From: a virus
DNA: 21,633 bases
IMG/VR virus record: IMGVR_UViG_3300008448_000782
Span: 1-21,633 of that record
Strand: one strand, 5' to 3'
Of this stretch, positions 21,627 to 21,633 are shown one piece after another. How positions within the stretch are numbered: the stretch's first letter is position 1; each line of letters begins with the position of its first letter. The position numbers and the translations under genes are program-made. The notes under the pieces are model-generated. The model made no database searches and was not told the DNA's origin. It worked only from the letters and a program-made list of their open reading frames with translations.

Positions 21627-21633
21627 TATATAA

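Noticed and set aside
1-21633. tRNA, rRNA, integrase or attachment site
   Set aside because: No cloverleaf, rRNA stretch, recombinase or matching direct repeats were seen in the gaps or genes.

Overview
The window is the late (virion assembly, tail and lysis) region of a tailed double-stranded DNA phage. Almost every gene is on the + strand, packed with 1-8 nt overlaps or gaps (many TAATG or GTGA junctions), and the products are phage structural types. Base composition is moderately AT-rich. Several proteins resemble families I associate with actinobacteriophages: the 528-aa protein, the 90-aa protein after the capsid gene, the 143-aa Cys-rich protein and the small Lys-rich proteins. One minus-strand gene appears to have a leaderless promoter, a habit common in Actinobacteria. 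I infer a phage of a low-GC, possibly freshwater, actinobacterium; the host is not shown directly. No tape-measure, sheath or tail-tube gene set is visible, and a tail-adaptor-like protein plus a propeller-like 737-aa protein are present, so a short-tailed (podovirus-like) virion is my best guess.

Layout. (1) 1-6035: the 3' part of a very large virion protein (open to the left edge) and three further proteins of 246, 331 and 528 aa, probably internal or ejected virion proteins. (2) 6036-7928: a structured 120-bp leader, the acidic scaffold, and the major capsid protein with a very strong ribosome binding site, an inserted beta-rich domain and a GAAA-loop hairpin behind it. (3) 7929-9434: a 90-aa protein, a Cys-rich 143-aa protein and five tiny, mostly Lys-rich genes coupled by overlapping stop/start codons, including a 21-codon CxxC...CxC gene. 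(4) 9434-16439: a 91-aa protein, a tail-adaptor-like protein and a tail-fibre locus. The locus has a 610-aa fibre with an Ala/Ser/Thr heptad stalk, two tandem 'fibre + small helical protein' pairs, a small beta protein, and a glycine-rich adhesin candidate with its partner. (5) 16430-17149: a minus-strand gene inserted in the late operon, resembling DUF6065-type phage proteins. (6) 17199-20150: a GT-A-type glycosyltransferase and the 737-aa tail protein. (7) 20151-21037: a lysis cassette (membrane protein, M15-type endolysin, second membrane protein) closed by a strong terminator at 21075-21125. (8) 21125-21580: a minus-strand gene with a possible PD-(D/E)XK signature, transcribed convergently from an AT-rich promoter region at the right edge.

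How it works together: scaffold and capsid protein build the head, the upstream large proteins are probably packaged inside it, the 305- and 737-aa proteins form the tail stub, the fibre locus supplies exchangeable receptor-binding tips with helper proteins, and the lysis cassette releases progeny. The glycosyltransferase and the antisense gene look like accessory genes placed between tail genes. No tRNA, rRNA, CRISPR or insertion sequence was seen, and no gene-free stretch exceeds about 120 bp.
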